From: Candidatus Villigracilis proximus
GTDB lineage: Bacteria > Chloroflexota > Anaerolineae > Anaerolineales > Villigracilaceae
Assembly (NCBI GenBank): GCA_016715195.1
Contig: JADKBB010000031.1
Span: 1-40,756, forward strand
Length of the DNA: 40,756 nt
Direction of reading: 5' to 3'
In this document: positions 22,801 through 31,423 of the stretch, in pieces
Layout: each line of letters begins with the position of its first letter
How positions within the stretch are numbered: the first letter of the stretch is position 1
The notes under the pieces: generated by a model
Told to the model about the DNA's origin: nothing
Database searches by the model: none
What the model saw: the letters and a program-made list of their open reading frames with translations, nothing else
Made by a program: the position numbers and the translations under genes

Positions 22801-25176
22801 CGCGATTGGTCTTTACGTCTCGGCGACCCGCTTTACCTTTCTTTGGCAGCGGATGCCCGCCTCTGCAAGCCTGACTACCTCAACGACCACATCTGGGAAG
22901 TGGAACTCGGCGCGGCAGACCCGGCTTTTGTTTCACTCTACACCACCTTTGGCTTGCGCGCACGTTCCATGCGTTTGTACCTGCGCTTCACAGAAAATAA
23001 CACCTCTGTTACAGACCCTAACACCTTTGTCGTCAAACCGACACTGCGCCGCTACTACCCAAACTTCCTAACCCTCGATTTTGTTCCCCTCGAAAATCTA
23101 CATGTCACAACCGAATACTGGGTTCCCGAATCCCATGCGGTTGCCGGACGTATCATCTTCACCAACAAAAGCAACGCCATACGTCAGATCAAACTGGAAC
23201 TATGCGCCGCGCTTTCTCCGCTTGATGGACAATCCATCATCCCCACACAACAACAATTAGTAAATATATTAGCCGGACAAACCAGCGGAATCGCACCCGT
23301 AGTGTTTATGACCGGCGGCCCCAAACATGGTCCCGGACCTCAACCCTCGCTTCTGCTCGAACTGGAGCTTGGTCCTGGTTCAACGAGACAGATCAGCTTC
23401 GCTGAAGCAGCGCTCGATACCGTGGCCCAATCTTTTGAATTGGCACGCCGCAGCGCCGCACGTCCCTGGGAAGCCGAACGCGCCCGCATTGAGATGCTCG
23501 ATGCCTCACAAGTATTAGACATCCGCACCGGTGACCCCGATTGGGATGCCGCACTCGCGTTCAGTCAAAAAGCCGCGCATGGACTGTTCTTCAGCGGCAG
23601 TGAACAATTGCCAAATCCATCGTTTGTAAATGCGCGCCATATTGACAACGGCTTCTCACGCAAAGGTGACGGTGCAGATTATCCGCCCTCATGGAACGGA
23701 CAATCTCCGCTGGAGTCCTATTACATCTCCAGCATTTTGCAGGGCGCGCCGCAGATCACAAAACACCTGATCCTGAATTTTCTTTCCACTCAAAATGAAG
23801 ATGGCGAAGTGGATGGCAAACCCGGCATCAACGGTCAGCGCGGAAAGTTGATCGCTGCGCCCTTACTCGCCAGCCTTGCATGGCGCTATTATCAAACCAC
23901 ACAGGATGATGCCTTTCTCGCAGAAGTATTTCCAAAATTAATTAAATTTTTCTGGGCCTGGTTCTCTTCCACGCATGATCGCAACCGTGATGGCGCGCCT
24001 GAATGGGATCACATTTTACAAACCGGTTTCGACGACAATCCCATCTTTGATGTTTGGAATCCCTGGTCACAAGGTCTGGATATTTCCCTCGTACACAGCC
24101 CGTCACTTGAAGCCATGCTCTATCGCGAAGCCAGATCCATTGTGCAGATCGCAAGAAAACTCGGCAAGCACGAAGAAGAAACCATGCTTGTGCAATCACA
24201 AGCTGAGTTATTAAAAACTTCCCTTGCGGCCAGCTGGAATGCGAATCAAAGTTTTTATTCGTACCGCGACCGCGAAACGGGACTGGTCTCAACCGGCAAG
24301 GTCATCGCAAAGAAAAGAGGTGACGGCAACCTGCGTCCGAAAGTGGAGTTCGAGCGTGGAGTCCGCTTGTTGATCGAGATCCAGACCAAAAATCCGGCAG
24401 CGAGGCGCCCCGAAGTGGAGATCAGCGAATACTTCACAAAATCCAAAGGTGAAGTTGAAACCATTTTGGGTCATCAATTCCAATGGCGCACTGGCGGACT
24501 GGTTGCCACCACTCAGAAATTATTTACACGCGTTGGCCGCATCGGCATCACCGGCCTCGATGAAAAAGATAAAGTTATTGTGAAATTAATTGACACCACC
24601 GGCGAAGACATCACACTCGCGCTTCCGCTTTGGGCGGGCATTCCCGAAGCACAACAAGCCAACGCCTTGATCGGACGTAACATTTCCACAGCGGATAGAT
24701 TTGACCGGCCGTTTGGATTTCCCTCCCTCGCCGTTTCACCCGACCCCGAAGCGGATGCAGTTTCGATGAGCGTTACCTTCCCGTGGAATCAGTTGATCGG
24801 CGAAGGTCTGCTCATCTACGGCTTCCGCGCCGAAGCCACACTCTTGACCGTGCATTTGATGAGCGCAGTCATTCAAAACTTAAAACAGAACCGCTCTTTT
24901 TATCAACGCTATCACGCAGAAAAAGGGACGGGCATCGGCGAACGCAATTCATTGCAAGGCTTCGCACCTGTGGGATTATTCATGCAAGCGCTGGGCGTGA
25001 CCATTCTCTCTTCAACAAAAGTAAAACTCGAAGGCCGCAATTTATTCCCCTGGCCGGTGACCATTAAATACAAAGGCATCACCATCGTGCGCGGACTGGA
25101 ACAAACCGTGGTGACATTCTTAAACGGTGAAAGTGTGATCGTAAAAGAAGAACAAGCCTGCATCGTTGAAATGTAA
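22798..25176 (+). CDS. MGH1-like glycoside hydrolase (glucosyl/mannosylglycerate hydrolase type)
   Basis: A 792-residue cytoplasmic enzyme without signal peptide. Residues 1-230 form a beta-rich N-terminal domain (IWEVELGAADPAFVSLYTTFGLRARSM shares the start of this family). Residues 240-500 read as the alpha/alpha barrel seen in GH63-related mannosylglycerate/glucosylglycerate hydrolases, with NRDGAPEWDHILQTGFDDNP as the probable acidic active-site loop and ISLVHSPSLEAMLYREA downstream. The C-terminal region is beta-rich. The reaction is inferred from the family and the next operon: hydrolysis of a glycerate-based compatible solute or its glycosylated form. It has its own promoter and a strong terminator, so it is regulated apart from the operon at 25287. 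Confidence 0.7.
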   Translation: MRDWSLRLGDPLYLSLAADARLCKPDYLNDHIWEVELGAADPAFVSLYTTFGLRARSMRLYLRFTENNTSVTDPNTFVVKPTLRRYYPNFLTLDFVPLENLHVTTEYWVPESHAVAGRIIFTNKSNAIRQIKLELCAALSPLDGQSIIPTQQQLVNILAGQTSGIAPVVFMTGGPKHGPGPQPSLLLELELGPGSTRQISFAEAALDTVAQSFELARRSAARPWEAERARIEMLDASQVLDIRTGDPDWDAALAFSQKAAHGLFFSGSEQLPNPSFVNARHIDNGFSRKGDGADYPPSWNGQSPLESYYISSILQGAPQITKHLILNFLSTQNEDGEVDGKPGINGQRGKLIAAPLLASLAWRYYQTTQDDAFLAEVFPKLIKFFWAWFSSTHDRNRDGAPEWDHILQTGFDDNPIFDVWNPWSQGLDISLVHSPSLEAMLYREARSIVQIARKLGKHEEETMLVQSQAELLKTSLAASWNANQSFYSYRDRETGLVSTGKVIAKKRGDGNLRPKVEFERGVRLLIEIQTKNPAARRPEVEISEYFTKSKGEVETILGHQFQWRTGGLVATTQKLFTRVGRIGITGLDEKDKVIVKLIDTTGEDITLALPLWAGIPEAQQANALIGRNISTADRFDRPFGFPSLAVSPDPEADAVSMSVTFPWNQLIGEGLLIYGFRAEATLLTVHLMSAVIQNLKQNRSFYQRYHAEKGTGIGERNSLQGFAPVGLFMQALGVTILSSTKVKLEGRNLFPWPVTIKYKGITIVRGLEQTVVTFLNGESVIVKEEQACIVEM

Positions 25177-25193
25177 ATTTTACAAGATTCATT

Positions 25194-25237
25194 AAGAGAC
25201 AGCCTTTGCTTTATAAAGCAAAGGCTGTCTCTTTTTA
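25194..25237 (+). terminator. Strong rho-independent terminator
   Basis: A 19-bp perfect stem (25194-25212 with 25215-25233) followed by T5. It separates the hydrolase gene from the phosphorylase operon. Confidence 0.95.
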
Positions 25238-25272
25238 TTTTACAGGGAATTAATCTTAAGCCAAAAAAAGCA

Positions 25273-25289
25273 TGATATAAAAATTTATG
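25273..25289 (+). promoter_or_regulatory. Extended -10 directly before ATG (likely leaderless start)
   Basis: TG-A-TATAAA (25273-25281) is followed by 5 nt and the ATG at 25287, without a ribosome site. It would drive the four-gene operon. Confidence 0.45.
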
Positions 25290-27008
25290 ACTTTTAAAGT
25301 TAATCAACATAAAAAAAGCATGGCAACCAGCGAAATTCTCAATCATCTCATCTTTTTGTATGGAGAAGATCAAGCGCCTCAACTGCTTGACCGCGTGCAA
25401 AAGTTACTGGATGCGTATCGTCCACGCATTCAGATGCGCGATGGCGAATTGACCGAACGCGATTCCATTCTCATTACTTATGGCGATCAAGTCCAATCGC
25501 AGAATGAAAATCCACTGCAAACGCTAAGTAGATTTTGCAAACAATATTTGACTCACAGCATCGGCGGGATTCACATTCTGCCCTTCTACCCGTGGACCTC
25601 TGACGATGGTTTCTCAGTTGTTGATTATCGCAAAGTGGATTCATCTCTCGGCAATTGGGAAGATATTTCTGCCATGCAAAATGATTTTCGTTTAATGTTC
25701 GATGGCGTCATTAATCACATCTCGGCAGAAAGTGACTGGTTCAAGGCTTTTTTACAGGATGATCCGCGTTACAAAAAATATTTTATTGTGATCGAAGATG
25801 CGCCCGATCTTTCACAGGTGGTTCGTCCACGGGCTTTGCCGCTGTTGACAACCTTCAAGACGCCATCTGGCGAGAAACAAGTTTGGACAACCTTCAGCGC
25901 AGATCAGATCGATCTCAATTTCAAAAATCCCGAAGTGTTGCTTGAAATTCTGGATGTTCTGCTCTTGTATGCGGAACACGGCGCGACATTTATCCGCCTT
26001 GATGCGATCGCGTATTTATGGAAAGAGATCGGCACGAACTGTATTCATCTGCCGCAAACTCATCATGTGATTCAATTGCTGCGTGCCGCATTGAATGAAG
26101 TTGCTCCGCATGTGCATCTCATTACCGAAACCAATGTACCGCACACCGATAACATCTCCTATTTTGGCGACGGCACGAACGAAGCTCAACTCGTATACAA
26201 CTTCGCCCTGCCGCCGTTGACTCTGCACACTTTTCATACGGGTGATGCGCAGGCATTATCCAACTGGGCGAGGACGTTAACTCCGCCTTCTGATAAAACA
26301 ACCTTCTTCAACTTTCTCGCTTCACACGACGGCGTCGGCCTGAATCCTGTTCGGGGAATATTATCGAACGCTGAGATTGACTCGCTGGTTAATAAAACAC
26401 TCGCGTACGGCGGACTGGTTTCCTACAAACACAACGCTGACGGCACACAAAGTCCGTATGAAATGAACGTTAATTATTTTGACGCGCTCTCGAATCCAAA
26501 CGGAAACGAATCTTTGAGTTTGCAAATTGAGCGGTTCATTGCGGCGCAAGCCATTATGCTTTCACTGACCGGCCTGCCGGGAATTTATTTCCACAGCTTA
26601 TTCGGTTCGCGCGGATGGCTCGCAGGCGTGCAGCAAACCGGCCGCAACCGCACGATCAACCGTGAGAAATGTGATTTTGATATTTTGCAAAGTGAACTTG
26701 CAGATGAAGACTCTTTGCGTTCAAAAGTTTTCACAAGATATTGTCAGCTATTAAACGCGAGAAAAAGCACGCCCGCCTTTCATCCGCATGGACGGCAGAA
26801 CATATTAAATATTCATCCGGCCGTGTTTGCTGTGGAGCGTGTTTCACCTGATGAACAAGCGCGTGTGTTATGTTTACACAATGTCAGTGCGCAAAAAATT
26901 ATGGTTGCAACAGAATTTGAATCAGCAACAGACCTTTTTACAGGCCGGTCTTTGCCGATCTCTGAGATCACACTTGAACCATATCAAATTTTATGGATGA
27001 GACTATGA
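25287..27008 (+). CDS. GH13_18 sucrose/glucosylglycerate phosphorylase-like enzyme
   Basis: A 573-residue TIM-barrel enzyme of the sucrose phosphorylase subfamily. SIGGIHILPFYPWTSDDGFSV and FDGVINHISAESDWF are the family signatures; catalytic residues are nucleophile Asp239 (FIRLDAIAY), acid/base Glu281 (LITETN) and Asp348 (ASHDGVG). Subfamily 18 contains sucrose phosphorylase, sucrose-6-phosphate phosphorylase and glucosylglycerate phosphorylase. The neighbouring GpgS makes glucosylglycerate phosphorylase the preferred reading: reversible phosphorolysis of glucosylglycerate to glucose 1-phosphate and glycerate. Its stop overlaps the next start (ATGA), so translation is coupled. A second possible start is the ATG at 25320. 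Confidence 0.82.
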   Translation: MTFKVNQHKKSMATSEILNHLIFLYGEDQAPQLLDRVQKLLDAYRPRIQMRDGELTERDSILITYGDQVQSQNENPLQTLSRFCKQYLTHSIGGIHILPFYPWTSDDGFSVVDYRKVDSSLGNWEDISAMQNDFRLMFDGVINHISAESDWFKAFLQDDPRYKKYFIVIEDAPDLSQVVRPRALPLLTTFKTPSGEKQVWTTFSADQIDLNFKNPEVLLEILDVLLLYAEHGATFIRLDAIAYLWKEIGTNCIHLPQTHHVIQLLRAALNEVAPHVHLITETNVPHTDNISYFGDGTNEAQLVYNFALPPLTLHTFHTGDAQALSNWARTLTPPSDKTTFFNFLASHDGVGLNPVRGILSNAEIDSLVNKTLAYGGLVSYKHNADGTQSPYEMNVNYFDALSNPNGNESLSLQIERFIAAQAIMLSLTGLPGIYFHSLFGSRGWLAGVQQTGRNRTINREKCDFDILQSELADEDSLRSKVFTRYCQLLNARKSTPAFHPHGRQNILNIHPAVFAVERVSPDEQARVLCLHNVSAQKIMVATEFESATDLFTGRSLPISEITLEPYQILWMRL

Positions 27009-28339
27009 CACATCATATCGGTTTTATTTCCACCCGTTTCGCGGGCACAGACGGCGTTTCACTTGAAACGCAAAAATGGGCAACGGTCTTCGAGCGGCTT
27101 GGGCACAGGTGTTTCTATTTCGCTGGCGAATGTGATCGAAACAGCGACCAGTCTCACGTCACGCCTGAGGCGTTTTATCGTCATCCTGAAATTGAAAAAA
27201 TAAATCAACAGGCGTATTCGGGCAGTTGGACCGTGACACAGGAGGCGCGCGCCACACATCCTGAGATCAAAAAATTGCACAAGGATTTTTTCTCGGTGTA
27301 TATCCGCCCGCCGCAAATGACGCGCCGTGTGAATGAGTTGAAGGAATATCTCAAAGAGCAGTTGTATGAATTTGCGCATCGTTTTGATCTGGAGATTCTG
27401 GTCATCGAAAATGCGGTGACGATCCCGCTTAATCTGCCGCTGGGTTTGGCGATCACAGAATTTATCGCCGAGACGGGCTTTCCCACCATCGCGCATCATC
27501 ATGATTTTCATTGGGAGCGTCAGCGCTTTCAGGTGAATTGTGTGGGCGATTATCTCGCGGCGGCTTTTCCGCCCGGCCTGCCATCGATTCGACATGTGGT
27601 CATCAACTCGTTGCAGGCGCAGCAGATCGCATCACGTTATGGATTGGCGTCGCGTGTGATTCCCAACGTGATGGATTTTGACTCCCCGCCGCCCGCATCA
27701 GACTCGTACACCGAAACTGTCCGGAAAGACTTCGGCATCACTGACGCTGAATATTTTTTTCTACAGCCCACACGAGTCATTCAACGCAAAGGCATTGAAC
27801 ACGCCGTTGAACTTGTGCGCAGACTGGAACTGCCCGCAAAGCTGGTCATCTCGCACGCCTCTGGTGACGAAGGCACAGACTACGAACAGCGTGTGCGTGA
27901 ATATGCTCATCTGTTGGATGTGACCGTTCGTTTTGAATCAGATCAGGTGCAGGATGAGCGCGGAGTCACACCGGATGGCAAAAAGATTTATACACTTGGT
28001 GATGTGTATCCACAGGCCGATCTGGTTACGTATCCATCCAGCATTGAAGGGTTTGGAAATGCATTTCTTGAAGCTGTATATTATCGCCGTCCGATTTTGG
28101 TAAATAACTATTCGATCTACGAAGTGGATATTAAGCCAAAAGGATTTCGCGCGGTCTGGTTTGATGGCTTTATCAATAAAGATACGCTTGAAATGGTGCG
28201 GCATATTTTGAAACATCCCACACAGGCGCATGAATGGGCCGAGGAAAATTATCAACTTGCAAAACGGCATTTCTCTTTTACAGTTTTGGAACGCCGTTTG
28301 CAATCGATCCTCGCTGATTGTTTGGGACAGCAAATATGA
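27005..28339 (+). CDS. GT4 glycosyltransferase, possible mannosylglucosyl-3-phosphoglycerate synthase
   Basis: A 444-residue GT-B enzyme. HIGFISTRFAGTDGVSLE is the glycine-rich acceptor-side loop and AHHHDFHWERQRF the following motif. The donor half has RVIPNVMDF, FFLQPTRVIQRKGIEHAV and YPSSIEGFGNAFLEA with the E-x7-E pair of family GT4. The opening text resembles MggA, which in Petrotoga adds mannose from GDP-mannose to glucosyl-3-phosphoglycerate; its position before a GpgS supports this, but it is inference. The start at 27005 overlaps the previous stop and its own stop overlaps the next start, so the three genes are tightly coupled. Confidence 0.72.
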   Translation: MTHHIGFISTRFAGTDGVSLETQKWATVFERLGHRCFYFAGECDRNSDQSHVTPEAFYRHPEIEKINQQAYSGSWTVTQEARATHPEIKKLHKDFFSVYIRPPQMTRRVNELKEYLKEQLYEFAHRFDLEILVIENAVTIPLNLPLGLAITEFIAETGFPTIAHHHDFHWERQRFQVNCVGDYLAAAFPPGLPSIRHVVINSLQAQQIASRYGLASRVIPNVMDFDSPPPASDSYTETVRKDFGITDAEYFFLQPTRVIQRKGIEHAVELVRRLELPAKLVISHASGDEGTDYEQRVREYAHLLDVTVRFESDQVQDERGVTPDGKKIYTLGDVYPQADLVTYPSSIEGFGNAFLEAVYYRRPILVNNYSIYEVDIKPKGFRAVWFDGFINKDTLEMVRHILKHPTQAHEWAEENYQLAKRHFSFTVLERRLQSILADCLGQQI

Positions 28340-29553
28340 ACATTGCTATTTTGCATTATTCAGTCCCGCCGATCGTGGGCGGCGTGGAAAGTGTGGTCGC
28401 GCATCACGCCTATTTAATGTCTGCCGGCGGACATTCCGTGCGGTTGATCGCAGCACGCGGACAATCTCTGAGTGAAGATATTCCACTGGTTGTGATTCCT
28501 CTCGCCGATTCGCGTCATGCGCGTGTGACAGAAGTGAAAGATCAGTTGGATCGCGGTGAAGTATCAAAACATTTTGAAATCTTGCGTGATGAACTTGGCG
28601 AACAACTACAGTCCGCTTTGATCGGCGTGGATGTTTTGATCGTGCATAACATTTGCTCGCTGAATAAGAATCTCGCACTGACCGCCGCGCTTTATCAATT
28701 GCATATTGCGGGCAAACTTCCGCGTTTGATCCTCTGGCATCACGATCTGGCATGGACAACGCCGCGCTACCAAAAGGAATTGCACGCAGGCTATCCCTGG
28801 AGTTTGCTAAAAACCGCATGGCCTGAAGCAGTTCAGGTCACGATCTCTGAGATGCGTCAAATTGAGTTGGCTGAGTTGATGCAGATCGACAAATCCCAAA
28901 TCCATGTTATTCCCAATGGTGTGGATCTGGGGAAGTTTCTCAAACTGGAAGAACAGACTCTTGGCTACATAAAAAGACTTAACCTGTTACAGGCCAGCCC
29001 TTTGCTTTTACTGCCCGTTCGGATCACATCACGCAAGAATATTGAATTTGCTTTGCAGATTTTGGCATCATTGCGAAATGAATTTCCGTCTGCGCAAATG
29101 ATCGTGACTGGTCCGCTGGGCCCGCATAACTCTGCCAATCTTCAGTACTTTGAAAAACTGATCGCCCTGCGCGAAGCGTTGGGATTAAAAAACGCCGCGC
29201 ATTTTCTCGCAGAATTAACAGATGAATATATTTCTGACGAGGTCATTTCAGATTTCTATAAACTTGCCGATGCGCTTTTGCTTCCCAGTTTCGAAGAAGG
29301 CTTCGGCATTCCCATTTTGGAAGCCGGCTTTGCAGGCCTTCCCGTTTTTTGTTCGGATATTGCCCCATTAAAAAAGCTTGGCGGTGAATTCGCCGGTTAC
29401 TTTTCTCCAAATGAGGATCCAGAACGCGCGGCAAAAATGCTGGCTGAACATTTCAAGCAGGATAAAGTTTTCGGCCTGCGGACGTCTGTCCGCGAACAAT
29501 TTACATGGGAGCGTATTTACTCAACAAAGATCGCATCCATACTGAAACCATAA
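28336..29553 (+). CDS. GT4 glycosyltransferase
   Basis: A 405-residue GT-B enzyme. N-terminal loop PPIVGGVESVVAHHA, acceptor-domain motif LWHHDLAWTT, then VIPNGVDLGKF, LLPVRITSRKNIEFAL and LLPSFEEGFGIPILEAG with the E-x7-E motif. The sugar donor and acceptor are not known; extension of the glycerate solute or turnover of a related glycoside are possibilities given the context. The ATG at 28336 overlaps the preceding TGA, and the next gene begins 12 bases after its stop. Confidence 0.78.
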   Translation: MNIAILHYSVPPIVGGVESVVAHHAYLMSAGGHSVRLIAARGQSLSEDIPLVVIPLADSRHARVTEVKDQLDRGEVSKHFEILRDELGEQLQSALIGVDVLIVHNICSLNKNLALTAALYQLHIAGKLPRLILWHHDLAWTTPRYQKELHAGYPWSLLKTAWPEAVQVTISEMRQIELAELMQIDKSQIHVIPNGVDLGKFLKLEEQTLGYIKRLNLLQASPLLLLPVRITSRKNIEFALQILASLRNEFPSAQMIVTGPLGPHNSANLQYFEKLIALREALGLKNAAHFLAELTDEYISDEVISDFYKLADALLLPSFEEGFGIPILEAGFAGLPVFCSDIAPLKKLGGEFAGYFSPNEDPERAAKMLAEHFKQDKVFGLRTSVREQFTWERIYSTKIASILKP

Positions 29554-29564
29554 AAGGAGACACA

Positions 29565-31385
29565 ATGTACCCCATCCCTCAAAACGCTTTTATTGCAAAA
29601 GTTCTTGTGCCTGTTCTCGCTGGCTGTGACCAGAAATCCGCGATCCATGCCGCGCATTCGATCGCGGGCGATGAAAATGTTTATCTCTCCGGCTTTATCC
29701 ATGTTCCCAAGCATCAGTCACTCAGCACAGCAACCATCGATGCGCGCAAACTGCGGCAAACGCTCAAACAACTTTACAAGGTAAAAAGAGGAGACAAGTG
29801 GGCGCAGGTGAATGTCTCGCACGATCCCTGGGGTGAATTGGTAAATGTTGTAAAACGTGAAGATATTGACCTGTTGCTGCTCGAATGGCCCTGTCACTTT
29901 GATTCCCTGAAAGTAACGATCGCGGAAGTTTTTGCACAGGCGCCATGTAACATTGCCATTGTCAATCAACATATTGGAGCGGCCGTTAAGAACGTGCTGA
30001 TCCCCATTCGCGGCGGGCCATACGCTGAGCTAAGTCTGCGCATTGCATTATCGATCCGCAATTCAAACAACGCCCAGATTTCATCTCTTCATCTTTTCCC
30101 AAACGACATCACGCGCGATCAGGATGTCGCCTTCAAAGGCGTTGACCGTGTGCTGAAAAATCTGCCTGAAATTAAGCGCGAAGAAATTGTGACCGATAAT
30201 CCCATCAATGCGGTTTTTGAAGCTGCAAAAAAATATGATCTGCTGATCATGGGCGCATCAGCGCGCCCGATGGACGAAGTCCCATCCATTGGGCCGGTGG
30301 CTGAAAAGATCATGCGCGAAAGCCGCAACGGCGTGATCGTTGTCAAAACAAAACTGCCTTATGAAATAAATCCGGCCAGTGAAGAGGCCGGGCAAACCGC
30401 CATTTCTGTTCTGGTGGATAAGTGGTTTGCAGAAAACACATTTCACGCCGATGAATTTTCTGATCTGAAGTATTTACTTTCCCTGAAGCAAAAACAAAAC
30501 CTGACCATCAGCCTCGCACTTCCGGCGCTCAACGAAGAGCAGACAGTCGGTCGGGTGCTTAGAACGATCAAGAATGTTTTAATGACCCGCTATCCGCTGT
30601 TAGACGAGATCGTGTTGATCGACTCAAACTCCACAGACCGCACACGCCAGATCGCAGAAAAGATCGGCGTGCCGGTTCACATTCATCAAGAGATATTGCC
30701 GCAATACGGCGCACGCAAAGGAAAGGGCGAGGCGTTGTGGAAGAGTCTATATTGCACACGCGGAGACATCGTCATCTGGATCGATACCGACATCGTGAAT
30801 ATTCATCCGCGTTTTATTTATGGATTAATTGCCCCGCTTCTTCTGCGGCCTGAAATTGATTTTGTCAAAGGGTTTTATCGCCGTCCCTTGAAAGTCGGCA
30901 ATAAAATGCAAGCCGGTTCCGGCGGACGTGTCACCGAGTTAACTGCGCGCCCGCTCATTAATTTGTTTTACCCCGAGCTCTCCGGCATGGTCCAGCCGCT
31001 TTCAGGTGAGTATGGCGGCAGGCGCAAAGTGCTGGAACAGCTGCCATTCTTCTCAGGTTATGGCGTTGAGATCGGCTTATTAATAGACATGCTCGACAAG
31101 TTTGGATTAAGTTCGATCGCCCAGGTTGATTTACAGGAACGCATCCATCACAACCAACCGTTGGAAGCATTGGGCAAAATGTCCTTTGCCATTATTCAGG
31201 CAGTCATCAGAAAACTGGAGATCAAATATGGGCAGGGCATTCTCGAAAATATTAATAAAACCATGAAGATGATCCGCTATGAACAGGATCGTTTCTTCCT
31301 TGATGTTGAAGAGATCGCCGAAGGCGAACGCCCGCCAATGATCGAACTCAAAGAGTACCTTGCTAAATTCAAGGGAAAAGTTTAA
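29565..31385 (+). CDS. gpgS: Fusion of two universal stress domains with glucosyl-3-phosphoglycerate synthase
   Basis: A 606-residue protein. Residues 10-135 and 140-263 are two UspA-like domains (AKVLVPVLAG and VKNVLIPIRGGPYAEL at their starts, LLIMGASARPMDEV and GVIVVKT at the end of the second). A linker (LVDKWFAENTFHADEF) leads to a GT81/GpgS domain at about 310-606: ISLALPALNEEQTVGRVL, IDSNSTDRTRQ, the metal-binding IDTD (407-409), and GMVQPLSGEYGGRR. GpgS makes glucosyl-3-phosphoglycerate from NDP-glucose and 3-phosphoglycerate, the first step to glucosylglycerate. Normal GpgS has about 300-330 residues and no Usp part. AGGAG precedes the ATG by six bases; it is the last gene of the operon. 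The matching phosphatase is absent. Confidence 0.87.
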   Translation: MYPIPQNAFIAKVLVPVLAGCDQKSAIHAAHSIAGDENVYLSGFIHVPKHQSLSTATIDARKLRQTLKQLYKVKRGDKWAQVNVSHDPWGELVNVVKREDIDLLLLEWPCHFDSLKVTIAEVFAQAPCNIAIVNQHIGAAVKNVLIPIRGGPYAELSLRIALSIRNSNNAQISSLHLFPNDITRDQDVAFKGVDRVLKNLPEIKREEIVTDNPINAVFEAAKKYDLLIMGASARPMDEVPSIGPVAEKIMRESRNGVIVVKTKLPYEINPASEEAGQTAISVLVDKWFAENTFHADEFSDLKYLLSLKQKQNLTISLALPALNEEQTVGRVLRTIKNVLMTRYPLLDEIVLIDSNSTDRTRQIAEKIGVPVHIHQEILPQYGARKGKGEALWKSLYCTRGDIVIWIDTDIVNIHPRFIYGLIAPLLLRPEIDFVKGFYRRPLKVGNKMQAGSGGRVTELTARPLINLFYPELSGMVQPLSGEYGGRRKVLEQLPFFSGYGVEIGLLIDMLDKFGLSSIAQVDLQERIHHNQPLEALGKMSFAIIQAVIRKLEIKYGQGILENINKTMKMIRYEQDRFFLDVEEIAEGERPPMIELKEYLAKFKGKV

Positions 31386-31404
31386 TCCTCATATTTTTTC
31401 GAGT

Positions 31405-31423
31405 TATACTATTAAAAACAATG
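31405..31423 (+). promoter_or_regulatory. -10 box before the antiporter start
   Basis: TATACT (31405-31410) is followed by 10 nt and the ATG at 31421 with no ribosome site. It gives the antiporter-receptor operon its own nearly leaderless promoter within the 35-bp gap after gpgS. Confidence 0.45.

Noticed and set aside
22823..23071. Alternative rightward frame within the hydrolase gene
   Set aside because: Low-complexity translation overlapping a better supported frame; no start signal.
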